Positions 1 through 14,119 of a stretch of 63,322 nucleotides of DNA are shown piece by piece. Location: the NCBI GenBank assembly GCA_013403005.1, contig JACBOA010000013.1, forward strand, positions 1 through 63,322, in the 5' to 3' direction. Each line of letters begins with the position of its first letter. The first letter of the stretch is position 1. The notes beneath the pieces are model-generated. The model ran no database searches. It was given only the letters and a program-made list of their open reading frames with translations, and was not told where the DNA came from. The stretch is from Methanobacteriaceae archaeon. GTDB taxonomy: Archaea > Methanobacteriota > Methanobacteria > Methanobacteriales > Methanobacteriaceae. Made by a program: the position numbers and the translations under genes.

Positions 1-450
1 TTCCCCGTTACACCTGACGCCTACCAAGCCAGCAACGCCGGGAATGTTGATGCTTTCATAACCAAGATCAACCCCACCGGAACCACACTACAATACAGCA
101 CCTACCTCGGAGGAACCAACTACGACTTTGGATATGCTATTGCCGTTGATAATAATGGCAACGCCTACATCACCGGATACACAGAATCCAACGATTTCCC
201 AGTAACACCTGACGCCTACCAAGCCAGCTACGCCGGGAATGTTGATGCTTTCATAACCAAAATCAACCCCACCGGAACCACACTACAATACAGCACCTAC
301 CTCGGAGGAACCAGCACCGACTATGGACGAGCTATTGCCATTGATAATAATGGCAACGCCTACATCACCGGAAACACAGAATCCAACAATTTCCCAGTAA
401 CACCTGACGCCTACCAAGCCAGCGAAGCCGGGAATGGTGACGGTTTTGTT
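1..450 (+). repeat. 195-bp in-frame tandem repeat (SBBP units)
   Basis: The unit beginning TTCCC recurs at 1, 196 and 391, an exact 195-bp (65-codon) period. The first two units are near-identical over their length, with roughly fifteen differences and no indels. The third breaks off after about 60 bp where the Ig-like domain starts. The array probably continues upstream of the window. Confidence 0.9.
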
Positions 451-1254
451 GCGAAATTTGGTTCTACTATTAAAACTGTAACTCAAAGTTTTAGTAAAAC
501 TGGTTTTGCTGGTAAAAATGTGGAGTTAACCGCGCAAGTGGAAGACGATAATGGCAACCCAATCAATGAAGGACAAGTACAGTTCAGTGTAAATGGAAAC
601 ATAGTGGGAACCGCAAATGTGGTAAACGGACAGGCCACCTACACCTACCAGATACCCGGAACTTGGAAGGCTGGAACTTACCCCATATTAGCAGAATACC
701 TAGGAACAGGAAACTATCAAGCAAGTTCAGCAACGGCTACTTTGACTGTGAATCCTACATCAAGTCTTTATCTGACCATCACATCCGATAAAAACAATCC
801 AATAGCAGGTGACACTGTAACCTACACCATCAAAGTGGGTAACCGTGGACCAGACACGGCCAGTGATGTGGTTATGACCTACCAAATACCCCCGGGATTG
901 GAATTTGCCAGTGCAAGTGTAGATAAAGGAACCTGGACCTACCAACAAGCAACACGAACACTCACCTGGAATATAAATGATGTACCCGTTGGTGACCCCT
1001 ACCTATGGCTAGACCTAAAATATCTAAAACCCGGAACCTACCAGATTAATCCACGTCTATCCACCACAACCTATGACCCCACAATAGATGAGAACACAGA
1101 GAGCATAACAGTGAATGCCGCTGAAAAAATCGGCCCCAGAAGTGAACCAGTTAATGGTAAAACCGTGCCTATGCAAAAAACCGGAACACCACTAACAATT
1201 CTAGTATTAGCAGTGTTAATGGTGTTAGGCGGAATTGTCAGCACAAAAAAATAA
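1..1254 (+). CDS. Surface protein, 3' part: SBBP repeats, Ig-like domain, DUF11-like domain, C-terminal anchor (5' end outside window)
   Basis: The reading frame is open from base 1 to the TAA at 1252-1254, giving 417 residues of a larger protein whose start lies upstream. Residues 1 to about 150 are tandem 65-residue SBBP-type beta-propeller repeats (landmarks DAYQAS, DAFITKINPTG, YLGGT, DNNGNAYITG). Residues about 160-250 look like a bacterial Ig-like repeat (ELTAQVEDDNGNP...QVQFSVNG). Residues about 255-375 look like a DUF11/CARDB-type adhesion domain (LYLTITSDKNNPIAGDTVTYTI). The C-terminus has a VPMQKTGTPL motif, one hydrophobic helix and a final KK, as expected of a protein exported and held at the membrane or processed there. 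The domain order matches adhesin-like proteins of methanogens. No catalytic residues are visible. The ligand and role cannot be read from the sequence. Confidence 0.85.
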   Translation, partial: FPVTPDAYQASNAGNVDAFITKINPTGTTLQYSTYLGGTNYDFGYAIAVDNNGNAYITGYTESNDFPVTPDAYQASYAGNVDAFITKINPTGTTLQYSTYLGGTSTDYGRAIAIDNNGNAYITGNTESNNFPVTPDAYQASEAGNGDGFVAKFGSTIKTVTQSFSKTGFAGKNVELTAQVEDDNGNPINEGQVQFSVNGNIVGTANVVNGQATYTYQIPGTWKAGTYPILAEYLGTGNYQASSATATLTVNPTSSLYLTITSDKNNPIAGDTVTYTIKVGNRGPDTASDVVMTYQIPPGLEFASASVDKGTWTYQQATRTLTWNINDVPVGDPYLWLDLKYLKPGTYQINPRLSTTTYDPTIDENTESITVNAAEKIGPRSEPVNGKTVPMQKTGTPLTILVLAVLMVLGGIVSTKK

Positions 1255-1257
1255 ATT

Positions 1258-1283
1258 CCCCCCCTTCTTTTTTTCTTTTTCGC
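1258..1283 (+). terminator. T/C-rich probable terminator of the surface protein gene
   Basis: A pyrimidine run with several T-tracts begins three bases after the stop codon. Archaeal termination commonly uses such T-rich stretches without a hairpin. Confidence 0.5.
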
Positions 1284-1339
1284 TCTTACCCTTATTTTAG
1301 TGTAAAATTGTAAGTAATATAAAAACTAGAATATTATGT

Positions 1340-2262
1340 ATGACAAGTGATGCAGTATTGGAATTGTTTATTCCAGATGAGGAAAAAGCTTTAGATGTTT
1401 TTAGACACATAAGATGGGCTGAAGGAGTTTATTGTCCCGAATGCAAATCTAATGAGATATATAAAAGAGGATATGTTATTAACAAAAAAGTTAGGCGATA
1501 TTTCATGTAATAAATGTGGTTTGAATTTCACTGATTTTACTGGAACTATTTTTCGCCAATAAACACCTCCCCTTAGGTGAAATGCTTTATATAATATTGA
1601 ACCAAGATAAAAAAAGCGTTAATCGATTATCAGAAGAATTAGGCCATAAATGGGAAAGTGTAAACAGAATATCTAAGGAATTTAAAGAATGTTTAGAAAA
1701 TAATACAGAAGATCCTGTATTAGCAGGAGAAATTGAAATTGATGAAAAAAATTGAAATCAATGAAAATGTACCAATCCGCAGGCATTAAAGGCTTAAAAA
1801 AAACTTCCAAGAAAAAGGAGGCCTATAATTAAGAGGCAGATGGAAATATGTGACATAAGACAAACCACCAATAATCAGTTGGTTGAGGAACCAGAAACAC
1901 CATTCTTAACTGTTTAAAAAAACTTATCCCAAAGATTTAGATACTCACAATAATAGAAACTCATTACAAAGGACCCATAATAGCTTTCACTGATGATTAT
2001 ACATTTTTATACATAATTTAGAAGAACAAGCAGATGTTAAAGAACATCATGTAATTAACCACTCCCCAAAAGAGTATGCAAACATATGAAAAACACGTCT
2101 ACACATCTGATAACAGACATTCATCACATAAGACAATATTTAAGAATTTTTAGAGGAGTTTCAAAGAATATATCTCCATATGTACGTCAAATTCTTCCAA
2201 TTTACATTCATCCATGGAGTTAATTAGATGGACGAATCACTACAAATAATTTGTACCTGCAC
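1340..2262 (+). pseudogene. IS1595/ISXO2-type transposase, multiply frameshifted remnant
   Basis: Reading from ATG 1340 gives an N-terminus typical of IS1595-family transposases (MTSDAVLELFIPDEEKALDV, then a CPEC zinc-ribbon half). It is cut by a stop at about 1510. The second zinc-ribbon half (CNKCGLNFTDFTGTIF) continues in another frame. After a further shift the segment LGEMLYIILN...EIEIDEK follows, where the DDE-domain start with its conserved ID-E is recognisable. Downstream pieces such as DKPPIISW, PKDLDTH and the terminal HGVN*MDES, spread over several frames to about 2260, correspond to the rest of the catalytic domain. There are at least four frameshifts and several stops, so it cannot be active. 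I could not identify terminal inverted repeats with confidence, so element limits are approximate. Confidence 0.75.
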
Positions 2263-2304
2263 TAAAAAAAGTATGGGTGGGAAAATCTAAAAAAAATACA
2301 CTAG

Positions 2305-2313
2305 TTTATATAA
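2305..2313 (+). promoter_or_regulatory. Probable TATA box for the S-adenosylmethionine synthetase gene
   Basis: TTTATATAA lies about 80 bases before the chosen start. Transcription would begin near 2333-2340, leaving a leader of about 55 nt with a Shine-Dalgarno sequence. The assignment rests on sequence pattern only. Confidence 0.45.
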
Positions 2314-2392
2314 GTGATCATAAATAACTCATAAAGATACTTTTAACCTAATCATGTATAATAGGTTTTTCAAAGGATTAGAGGGATCATAT

Positions 2393-3598
2393 ATGAGAAA
2401 TATCATAGTGGAAGAGCTTATTCAGAAGCCCATTGAAGAGCAAGAGATAGAAATCGTGGAAAGGAAGGGTATCGGACACCCGGACAGTATCAGTGATGGA
2501 ATAGCAGAATCAGTTAGCCGTGGCCTGTGCAATGCTTATCTTGATTATTTTGGTGGTGTACTTCACCATAACACCGATGAGGTGCAGATAACAGCTGGCG
2601 AATCCTCACCAGAATTTGGTGGAGGAGATATAATCAAACCCATGGACATCCTACTCACTGGAAGAGGAGTTCCTGAATACGAGGGCAAAAAAATCGGTGT
2701 GGACCGAATAGCCATCGGAGCGGCTAAAGAATACCTTAAAGAAGCGCTTATCAATCTGGACGTGGAAACCTGCACCGTGGTGGAGTGCAAGATCGGTCAT
2801 GGTTCCGGAGACCTGGTGGATGTTTTTGGAAGGAAGGGAATGCCCTCCTCGAATGACACTTCCTTTGGAGTTGGATTTGCACCGTTTTCCGAAACTGAGA
2901 GTATGGTAATGGCCATTGAAGAACTCTTAAACTCCAAATCATTCAAAAAGAAATATCCTCAGGTGGGTGAAGACATCAAAGTAATGGGGCTGCGTGATCA
3001 TGATAAGATCACCCTTACCGTGGCAGTGGCTATGATTTCCAAATACGTTGATGGCCCTGCAAGTTACATGGAAACCAAGGAAGCCTTAAAAGAGATTGTA
3101 ACCAACCTGGCCCTGGAACACACCTCCCGAGATGTGGAAACTTTCATCAACACTGCTGATGATCCTACCTCAAAAACCGAGGAAGGTTACTACCTCACAG
3201 TTACTGGTACCTCTGCAGAAATGGGAGACGACGGATCCGTGGGTCGTGGGAACCGGGCTAACGGACTCATAACTCCTAACCGTCCCATGTCCATGGAAGC
3301 CACCTCTGGTAAAAACCCCATCAACCACGTGGGCAAAATATACAACCTCTTATCCACTCAGATGGCCAATGACATCATAAAAGAGGTGGAAGGAGTTAAC
3401 CAGGCGCACTTAATGATTTTAAGTCAGATAGGCTCTCCTATAGACCAGCCCAGGGCCGCCAGTGCACAGCTCATCCTGGAGAAAGGTTATGAAATGGATC
3501 AGGTGAGAAGCGAAGTTCAGGGAGTTATGGACACCTGGCTGGCTGACATCAATCAGATAACTGAAATGTTAATTAAAGGTAAGCTTAGGACCTTCTAA
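2393..3598 (+). CDS. mat: S-adenosylmethionine synthetase, archaeal type
   Basis: This enzyme makes S-adenosylmethionine from ATP and methionine in the cytoplasm, supplying methyl groups for corrin, F430 and RNA modification. The 401-residue product matches the archaeal MAT family, which is distinct from bacterial MetK. Visible motifs are GIGHPDSISDGIAE (GHPD at 28-31), EFGGGD (GGGD at 76-79), and GRGNRANGLITPNRP followed by TSGKNPINHVGKIYN near the C-terminal third. I chose ATG 2393 because it follows GAGGGAT with a suitable spacer and gives the family's N-terminus. An ATG at 2354 in frame would add 13 unsupported residues. The gene appears monocistronic, between a transposon remnant and ileS. 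Confidence 0.95.
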   Translation: MRNIIVEELIQKPIEEQEIEIVERKGIGHPDSISDGIAESVSRGLCNAYLDYFGGVLHHNTDEVQITAGESSPEFGGGDIIKPMDILLTGRGVPEYEGKKIGVDRIAIGAAKEYLKEALINLDVETCTVVECKIGHGSGDLVDVFGRKGMPSSNDTSFGVGFAPFSETESMVMAIEELLNSKSFKKKYPQVGEDIKVMGLRDHDKITLTVAVAMISKYVDGPASYMETKEALKEIVTNLALEHTSRDVETFINTADDPTSKTEEGYYLTVTGTSAEMGDDGSVGRGNRANGLITPNRPMSMEATSGKNPINHVGKIYNLLSTQMANDIIKEVEGVNQAHLMILSQIGSPIDQPRAASAQLILEKGYEMDQVRSEVQGVMDTWLADINQITEMLIKGKLRTF

Positions 3599-3744
3599 GC
3601 TCCTTAATTTCTTTATTATTCTTTATTTTTCTTGTATATTTCTTAAATACCTTTTAATAATTTTTAATTATTTTCCTGGCTTTTTATACTGCCTTTTTAT
3701 GTTATCATCACCAGAAGGACTCCTTCACCCGGTGAGATCAATGG

Positions 3745-3763
3745 TATAAAAGGATATAAAAGG
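3745..3763 (+). promoter_or_regulatory. Duplicated TATA-like element upstream of ileS
   Basis: TATAAAAGG occurs at 3745-3753 and again at 3755-3763, a 10-bp direct repeat. Either copy could serve as the archaeal TATA box for ileS, giving a leader of roughly 75-90 nt. Confidence 0.45.
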
Positions 3764-3857
3764 CCTAGGAACAAAGTTTCTTATGAGTTGATCATCAAAT
3801 ATTTCACTAAAATATTGATCTTCAAGTTTATCAATGATATTTTACAAGGAGAATGGC

Positions 3858-7009
<3,152 letters not shown>

Positions 7010-7107
7010 CTTCAAGCAGGTAAAAAAACTGTAAAATTTTGAAAATTTCTCTATGCAGGCGAATAACATATGATCCTTGATGATTAACTCAAGTGAGGGT
7101 GAATGAG

Positions 7108-9279
<2,172 letters not shown>

Positions 9280-9283
9280 TCTT

Positions 9284-9847
9284 ATGAAAAAAGAACTTTG
9301 GAGGCAGCTGATTCACGCATCAGGTGTCTTCATCGTTGTTTTAAGTTACTTTTTACCCCCCAACTTATTAATTATTCTGTGCATGGCCATACTGGTTTTT
9401 GTAGAAATAGTATTTCGACTGGATCATAACCACCACATACCCTTTTTTTCCACTATTTTAAGAGTTGCTAAACGCAAACATGATGAGAGAGGATTTGTCT
9501 ATTTCTTCATTGGTATTATCATAACTTTGTACTTTTTCCAGTTTAACATGGCTATTGCCAATGCTGCCATTCTCATTCTATTGTTTGGGGATTCAGCATC
9601 CACCCTTATTGGTAAGAGGTTTGGAAAAATCAGGTTACCCTTCCAGCCCCATAAAACTCTGGAAGGAAGTCTGGCCTTTCTGGTGGTGGGATTTCTGGTA
9701 TCCCTCACCCAGCTACCCCTGATCCCAGCATTTCTAGGTTCTCTTGCCGGAGCCTTAACTGAAGCCTACAGTCCAGTTGATGATAACGTGCCCATACCCC
9801 TGGTGTCAGCACTGGCCATGAGTTCAGTAGTTTATTTCATGATTTAA
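9284..9847 (+). CDS. CTP-type polyprenol/diacylglycerol kinase-like integral membrane protein
   Basis: The 187-residue protein is highly hydrophobic, with about six or seven membrane segments. It resembles the SEC59/DGK1/phytol-kinase group that phosphorylates isoprenoid or glyceride alcohols with CTP. Supporting marks are the N-terminal ELWRQLIHASG, the basic loop RVAKRKHDERG, and the DSASTLIGKRFGK and HKTLEGSLAF motifs, which are conserved in that group and in related cytidylyltransferases. In an archaeon a likely substrate is a polyprenol or geranylgeraniol used for lipid or glycan carriers, but this is inference. The ATG lies 4 nt after the purL stop, with a purine-poor leader, so translation may be coupled. 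It ends before a convergent cluster. Confidence 0.75.
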   Translation: MKKELWRQLIHASGVFIVVLSYFLPPNLLIILCMAILVFVEIVFRLDHNHHIPFFSTILRVAKRKHDERGFVYFFIGIIITLYFFQFNMAIANAAILILLFGDSASTLIGKRFGKIRLPFQPHKTLEGSLAFLVVGFLVSLTQLPLIPAFLGSLAGALTEAYSPVDDNVPIPLVSALAMSSVVYFMI

Positions 9848-9922
9848 ACCATAACCGAAGCCTTAAATTCTCAAAAATATTCCTATTCAGCAACTACTAG
9901 AAAAAATTCAGAAAAAATAAAT

Positions 9923-11074
9923 CTATAACCTAATAGCCCTCTCATGTTTAAAAGATCTCACCGTGCCTACAAAAATAAACAACGAAACCACCAATGTAGG
10001 CAAAAGGTAAAGCATGATTTCAGGTTTAATTGTAGGGGATGAGGCCAGTCTCACCATTAAAACTGTGGGAATAAAGTTAAAAACTCCCTGAAAGATATCC
10101 GATTTGATGAAAAGGGGAATGAACAGGATAAATGTGGCAAAAACCAGGACCAGGGTTATAGCAGAGTTGGCCTCCTTGGTACTGTCCACCAGCATGGATA
10201 TGAGTATCCCCACCCCTATAAATGCCAATCCCAAGAAAAACAACACTAAAACCATGAGTCCTGGATTGTATATAGGTACTCGAAGCAGGTCAAGCAAGAG
10301 GATCCAGGCAATGCTCTGTAATAGGGAAAACAAGAGTATGGGGATTATTTTACCCAGTATAACCATGTAGCTGGAGAGGGGTGTCATTAAAAGTACTTCA
10401 AAGGTTTTTCTCTCTTTTTCCCCCACCACACTATCAGTTACAATGTTACTGGCCAGGAAGAATGGCAATAGGAGTATAAATGGTACTATGAACCCATATA
10501 TTAATTCCACAAAGTAAGGGCTGTCCAGAGCTAATTTAACCTCTTTGTTCTGATTGAGTTTTATTTCCTGGAAGTTTACTGGATTCTGAATGGCTTTTAC
10601 CTGGCTTTCATTGAGACCTGCATTTTGTAGGGTTCTTTCCGTGTTGAACTTGTCAACGGCGTTATTGATTTTAGTAGAGGCCACTGGATAGAATACATTG
10701 GAAGTGTCCACCTGGACAGATACTTCCCCTGAACTGGAAATATCAACTATGGCCACTAATTTTTTACCCAACTGAGGTTTAGCTTCGGCTGTACTGTTAT
10801 AATAGTTTAGAGTTAGTTTCTGTTCTTTCAAATATTTAGCCAGGCTGGAATCGTTCAAATCCTTACTTAATCCTATATTAAGGGTGGAGGTTGCCCCCAG
10901 CTGATCCAGAAGGGCGGGGTCACTGGCAATAGAGGCTACAGCCACCAAACCCACTGCCCCTATGATTATGAATACCTGAACCAGAACAACCAGTACATAT
11001 ATCCTGTTTTGGAGAATGTCTCGGGCTTCCTTCTTTGCCAGGGCCATTATTTTTCGGGTGGTGCTTGAGATCAT
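9923..11074 (-). CDS. ABC-2 type transporter permease (NatB-like)
   Basis: The 383-residue protein has one N-terminal membrane helix (about residues 25-50), a roughly 150-residue external domain and about five C-terminal helices. This is the layout of the ABC-2 export permease group that includes NatB. The motif GEKERKTFEVLLMTPLS precedes the membrane domain, as it does in the second permease of this cluster (residues near VVGEKERKTGEILIAMP). It is the last gene of a five-gene minus-strand cluster, 22 nt after the Lol-like ATPase. The substrate cannot be inferred. The two ABC-2 permeases could form a heterodimer served by the ATPase at the head of the cluster. Confidence 0.85.
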   Translation of the reverse strand: MISSTTRKIMALAKKEARDILQNRIYVLVVLVQVFIIIGAVGLVAVASIASDPALLDQLGATSTLNIGLSKDLNDSSLAKYLKEQKLTLNYYNSTAEAKPQLGKKLVAIVDISSSGEVSVQVDTSNVFYPVASTKINNAVDKFNTERTLQNAGLNESQVKAIQNPVNFQEIKLNQNKEVKLALDSPYFVELIYGFIVPFILLLPFFLASNIVTDSVVGEKERKTFEVLLMTPLSSYMVILGKIIPILLFSLLQSIAWILLLDLLRVPIYNPGLMVLVLFFLGLAFIGVGILISMLVDSTKEANSAITLVLVFATFILFIPLFIKSDIFQGVFNFIPTVLMVRLASSPTIKPEIMLYLLPTLVVSLFIFVGTVRSFKHERAIRL

Positions 11075-11096
11075 GGTTTATTCTAATTTTTTCTTT

Positions 11097-11753
11097 TTAT
11101 CCGTCTAATATCTTCCCATCTCTCATTTTAACAGTTTTTTGAGCGTATTCTGCTGCCAGTGGGTCGTGGGTGACAATGATGATGCTCCTACCCTCCTGGT
11201 TAAGGTCGGTTAACAGTTCCATTATCAGGTGACTGTTAGCAGTGTCCAGTTCACCGGTGGGTTCATCTGCCAGTATTAAAAGGGGATCATTGGCCAGAGC
11301 CCGGGCTATGGCCACTCTCTGTTCCTCTCCACCAGATAGTTGTGTGGGTAGGCGGTCATATTTGCCTTCTAAGCCTACCCGGCCCAGTATTTCCCGGGCC
11401 TTTTCCGGGTCTGGTTTCAGCATGGGAAGCATGACATTTTCTAAGGCTGTTAACTGGGATAGGAGGTTGAAACGCTGGAAGACAAATCCGATTTTGTTTC
11501 TCCTTAATTTAGCCTGTTTTTTTGCAGATAATTTTTTAACATTTTTTCCATTGAAAATGACCTCTCCCTGGGTTGGCAGGTCAAGTATTCCAGCCAGGTG
11601 GAGCAGTGTTGATTTACCAGAACCTGATGGTCCCATAACTGCCAGGAATGATTTTTCACCCAGTTTCAAGTTAACCCCTTGAAGGGCGTTTATTTCCTGG
11701 CTACCCATCCTATAAGTTTTCCAAGCTTCATTAATTTCAAGAATATCAGTCAT
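11097..11753 (-). CDS. ABC transporter ATPase, MacB/LolD type
   Basis: The 218-residue nucleotide-binding subunit carries Walker A GPSGSGKST, a Q-loop (FVFQRFNLL), the signature LSGGEEQRVAIARAL and Walker B LILADEPTGELD, followed by the H-loop THDP. The signature has EE where most of the family has QQ. The start is set at 11753, where ATGACTGA overlaps the stop of the upstream FtsX-type permease by 8 nt, a classic coupled arrangement. A start 7 codons further up would lie inside that permease. It therefore most likely pairs with the permease encoded by 11746-12837 as a MacB/Lol-like mechanotransmitting exporter. Confidence 0.93.
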   Translation of the reverse strand: MTDILEINEAWKTYRMGSQEINALQGVNLKLGEKSFLAVMGPSGSGKSTLLHLAGILDLPTQGEVIFNGKNVKKLSAKKQAKLRRNKIGFVFQRFNLLSQLTALENVMLPMLKPDPEKAREILGRVGLEGKYDRLPTQLSGGEEQRVAIARALANDPLLILADEPTGELDTANSHLIMELLTDLNQEGRSIIIVTHDPLAAEYAQKTVKMRDGKILDG

Positions 11754-12837
11754 AGCGAAGCGCCTCCACCACATTTAGTCTGGATGCTCTCCATGCAGGG
11801 TAAAGGCCTGCTAAAATACTTAAAACTGTGGCTCCACCCACCACTGCTAAAATTAACCAGGGTGGAAGCATGTAAAGTAGTGTTACGTCTTCCATTCCCA
11901 GTTGAGGTCCTAAAAAGATTATGGCCAGTTGCATGAGCACTGCCGCGAGAACCAAGCCTATCAGAGCCCCTATGAAACCTAAAAGTCCGGCTTCCATGAG
12001 GATGCTTCGCAGTACTTCGCCGTTGGTGAATCCTATGGCTTTTAGAACACCTATTTCTCGGGTTCTCTCGGTAACATTCACCAGCATTATATTCACAATG
12101 CTTATAACCCCTACGATTAGGCCTATGCTGGCTATAGCCCCTATGAAGAGCATTATTCCATTCATCATATCATCGATTTGTTTGGTGAAATCAGACTGAG
12201 TCATGGCCATGGTCCCGGGAATCTGACTTTCTATATCCTTTTTAGCAGTTTCTGGATCTCCTCTGGCACTGGCAGTTACACTGGTGACTTTATTCTCATT
12301 TAAAGGCAGGGCTTTATCAACATCTAAAAAGACAATTCCCATTCCCATTCCAGTGCTCTGCTGTGTGATTCCAGTTACGGTGAATTGTTCATCTTTAATG
12401 GTGATTTTACTTCCGATTTTATAATCAAATTTATCAACCAGGGATTGGTCAATAACCACCCCTGTTGACCCGTTTATTTTTACCTGATCCCAGTTGGATA
12501 TTCCAATAACATAGAGGGGGGTTCTATTAAGGTCTGTGGTGAACTGGGTTTCTTCTTTGATATTATACAATATGGACATGTTTTTTATTCGGGATACTGT
12601 TTCCTGGTTAAGATATGCATCTCCACGGGATCCCATGAAAGCACCGCCAGAACTGTTATAGATGGACACATCACCCATCATGGTTTCTGTCTGGTCCTTC
12701 AGGTAGGATTTCATACCGGTGCCTGCGCCCATGAGAAGTACCAGGGTGGCCACTCCAATGATTATGCCCAGCATAGTCAGGGCGCTTCTGAGCTTTCTTC
12801 TTTTAAGATTTTTAAATGACAGTCTGTAAATGCTCAT
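11746..12837 (-). CDS. FtsX/MacB-type ABC permease
   Basis: The 363-residue protein has an N-terminal helix (KLRSALTMLGIIIGVATLVLL), a periplasm-like MacB_PCD domain of about 190 residues, and three C-terminal helices beginning near IMLFIGAIASIGLIVGVISIVNIMLV. The conserved TERTREIGVLKAIGF cytoplasmic motif and the terminal YPAWRASRLNVVEALRYD are typical of FtsX domains. Its stop codon overlaps the start of the matching ATPase. Such complexes expel peptides or lipoproteins or transmit force to external partners. An archaeon has no outer membrane, so extrusion of a peptide, lipid or small toxic molecule is more likely; the substrate is unknown. Confidence 0.92.
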   Translation of the reverse strand: MSIYRLSFKNLKRRKLRSALTMLGIIIGVATLVLLMGAGTGMKSYLKDQTETMMGDVSIYNSSGGAFMGSRGDAYLNQETVSRIKNMSILYNIKEETQFTTDLNRTPLYVIGISNWDQVKINGSTGVVIDQSLVDKFDYKIGSKITIKDEQFTVTGITQQSTGMGMGIVFLDVDKALPLNENKVTSVTASARGDPETAKKDIESQIPGTMAMTQSDFTKQIDDMMNGIMLFIGAIASIGLIVGVISIVNIMLVNVTERTREIGVLKAIGFTNGEVLRSILMEAGLLGFIGALIGLVLAAVLMQLAIIFLGPQLGMEDVTLLYMLPPWLILAVVGGATVLSILAGLYPAWRASRLNVVEALRYD

Positions 12838-12876
12838 TTCTTAATTCTCCCCAAATATTCCACTAATTAATTTTTT

Positions 12877-14073
12877 TTATCTTTTCTTTATCCCTACTAG
12901 TTGTAGTGTGAGTTTTACTGGGCCGGGGCGTGGGCCGAATACCACATCATCCCTTTTAAAAAGCCAGGTGGCAATCCAGAAAGATAATGCACTTAAGATG
13001 ATTACAAAGGTTACTGACATTAGAATTTCGGGTAGGGTGATGGTTTCACCGGAAAATAGTCTCATCACCGTGGTCATAGGGGAAATATTAGCCGAGTAAC
13101 TTTTTCTGGATACATATGCCAGGGCGGGGACTATTAAAAATCCCACAACTATGATGTAGGCGAAGCTGATTCCTATACCTGCTTCTTTGTAATTTTTGGC
13201 ATAGGCTGCGATGATGGATGTTAATCCTACTATGGGTATGGCAGTGAGCACCACCAGAAGATAAACCAGAACTACATTTTGTATGGTAAATCCTGCACCA
13301 ACCAGTACAATCATCCACATAGCCACTTGCAGGGCACATATTCCTACCACGGCTAATCCTTTGCCCAGTAAGATTTCACCCTGGGAAATGGGCATGGCTA
13401 TGAGTATCTCCCCAGTTTTTCGCTCTTTTTCCCCCACCACACTGTCAATTATTATATTTCCAAACAGGAAAAGGGGTAAAAATAACAGTACAGCCAGCAT
13501 CACCTTTCTGATAAGCTGCAGGGGCAGAGGTTCCCCTGTTTTTTCTTCCTTTATCCCGGTTTGGGTGCTGGTGTTTTGAGAGTTAATAGATTGAAGGTAG
13601 TTCTTGGTTAATGCTGTGGAAACGGTTTTAGTGGTGGAGTTGACTTCATCCCTAATGACACTTTTACGGGGATCGGAGTAATCAAGGTATAAAACCGTGT
13701 CCACTACTTCCCCCTTCTGTATGCGCTGCAGTGAATCAGGAGAAACTGAATATAATCCACTGGTTTCGCCTTTTTCAATGCGTAAAAGTGAATTGTTACC
13801 ATTTGTACTGTAAATATCTATTATTTCAGGATTCAGGGTCTTTTTAAACAGGCCTCCGGGGTCGTTAACATCCAGGGTGGCAAAATCAGTGAGAGAGGGG
13901 GTTAAGGATAATCCTTTATCTGATTCTATGTTTGCTGCAAAGGAATTGAACATTATAATTAACATGAAAAGTACGGATAACTGCATGCAAAATATTAGAA
14001 GGAATTTCCTACTCTTTAGAGTGTTTTTAAACTCCCAACGGGTTATTATACTGAAATTCAGGTTAAGTTTCAT
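12877..14073 (-). CDS. ABC-2 type transporter permease
   Basis: The 398-residue protein has an N-terminal helix (LLIFCMQLSVLFMLIIMF), an external domain of about 150 residues and a bundle of about five helices. It carries VVGEKERKTGEILIAMPIS at the cytoplasmic junction, the same junction motif as the last gene of this cluster, so the two are paralogues. It lies 46 nt after the ATPase encoded at 14120-15052 and 39 nt before the FtsX-type permease. A Nat-type exporter with this ATPase is the simplest reading. Confidence 0.86.
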   Translation of the reverse strand: MKLNLNFSIITRWEFKNTLKSRKFLLIFCMQLSVLFMLIIMFNSFAANIESDKGLSLTPSLTDFATLDVNDPGGLFKKTLNPEIIDIYSTNGNNSLLRIEKGETSGLYSVSPDSLQRIQKGEVVDTVLYLDYSDPRKSVIRDEVNSTTKTVSTALTKNYLQSINSQNTSTQTGIKEEKTGEPLPLQLIRKVMLAVLLFLPLFLFGNIIIDSVVGEKERKTGEILIAMPISQGEILLGKGLAVVGICALQVAMWMIVLVGAGFTIQNVVLVYLLVVLTAIPIVGLTSIIAAYAKNYKEAGIGISFAYIIVVGFLIVPALAYVSRKSYSANISPMTTVMRLFSGETITLPEILMSVTFVIILSALSFWIATWLFKRDDVVFGPRPGPVKLTLQLVGIKKR

Positions 14074-14119
14074 ATTATTCTACCATTTAGATGAGATTTT
14101 GATTGATTTTTTACTATCC

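Noticed and set aside
1..450. The 195-bp repeats as a CRISPR array
   Set aside because: The units are long, in frame and coding with no short repeats separated by unique spacers.
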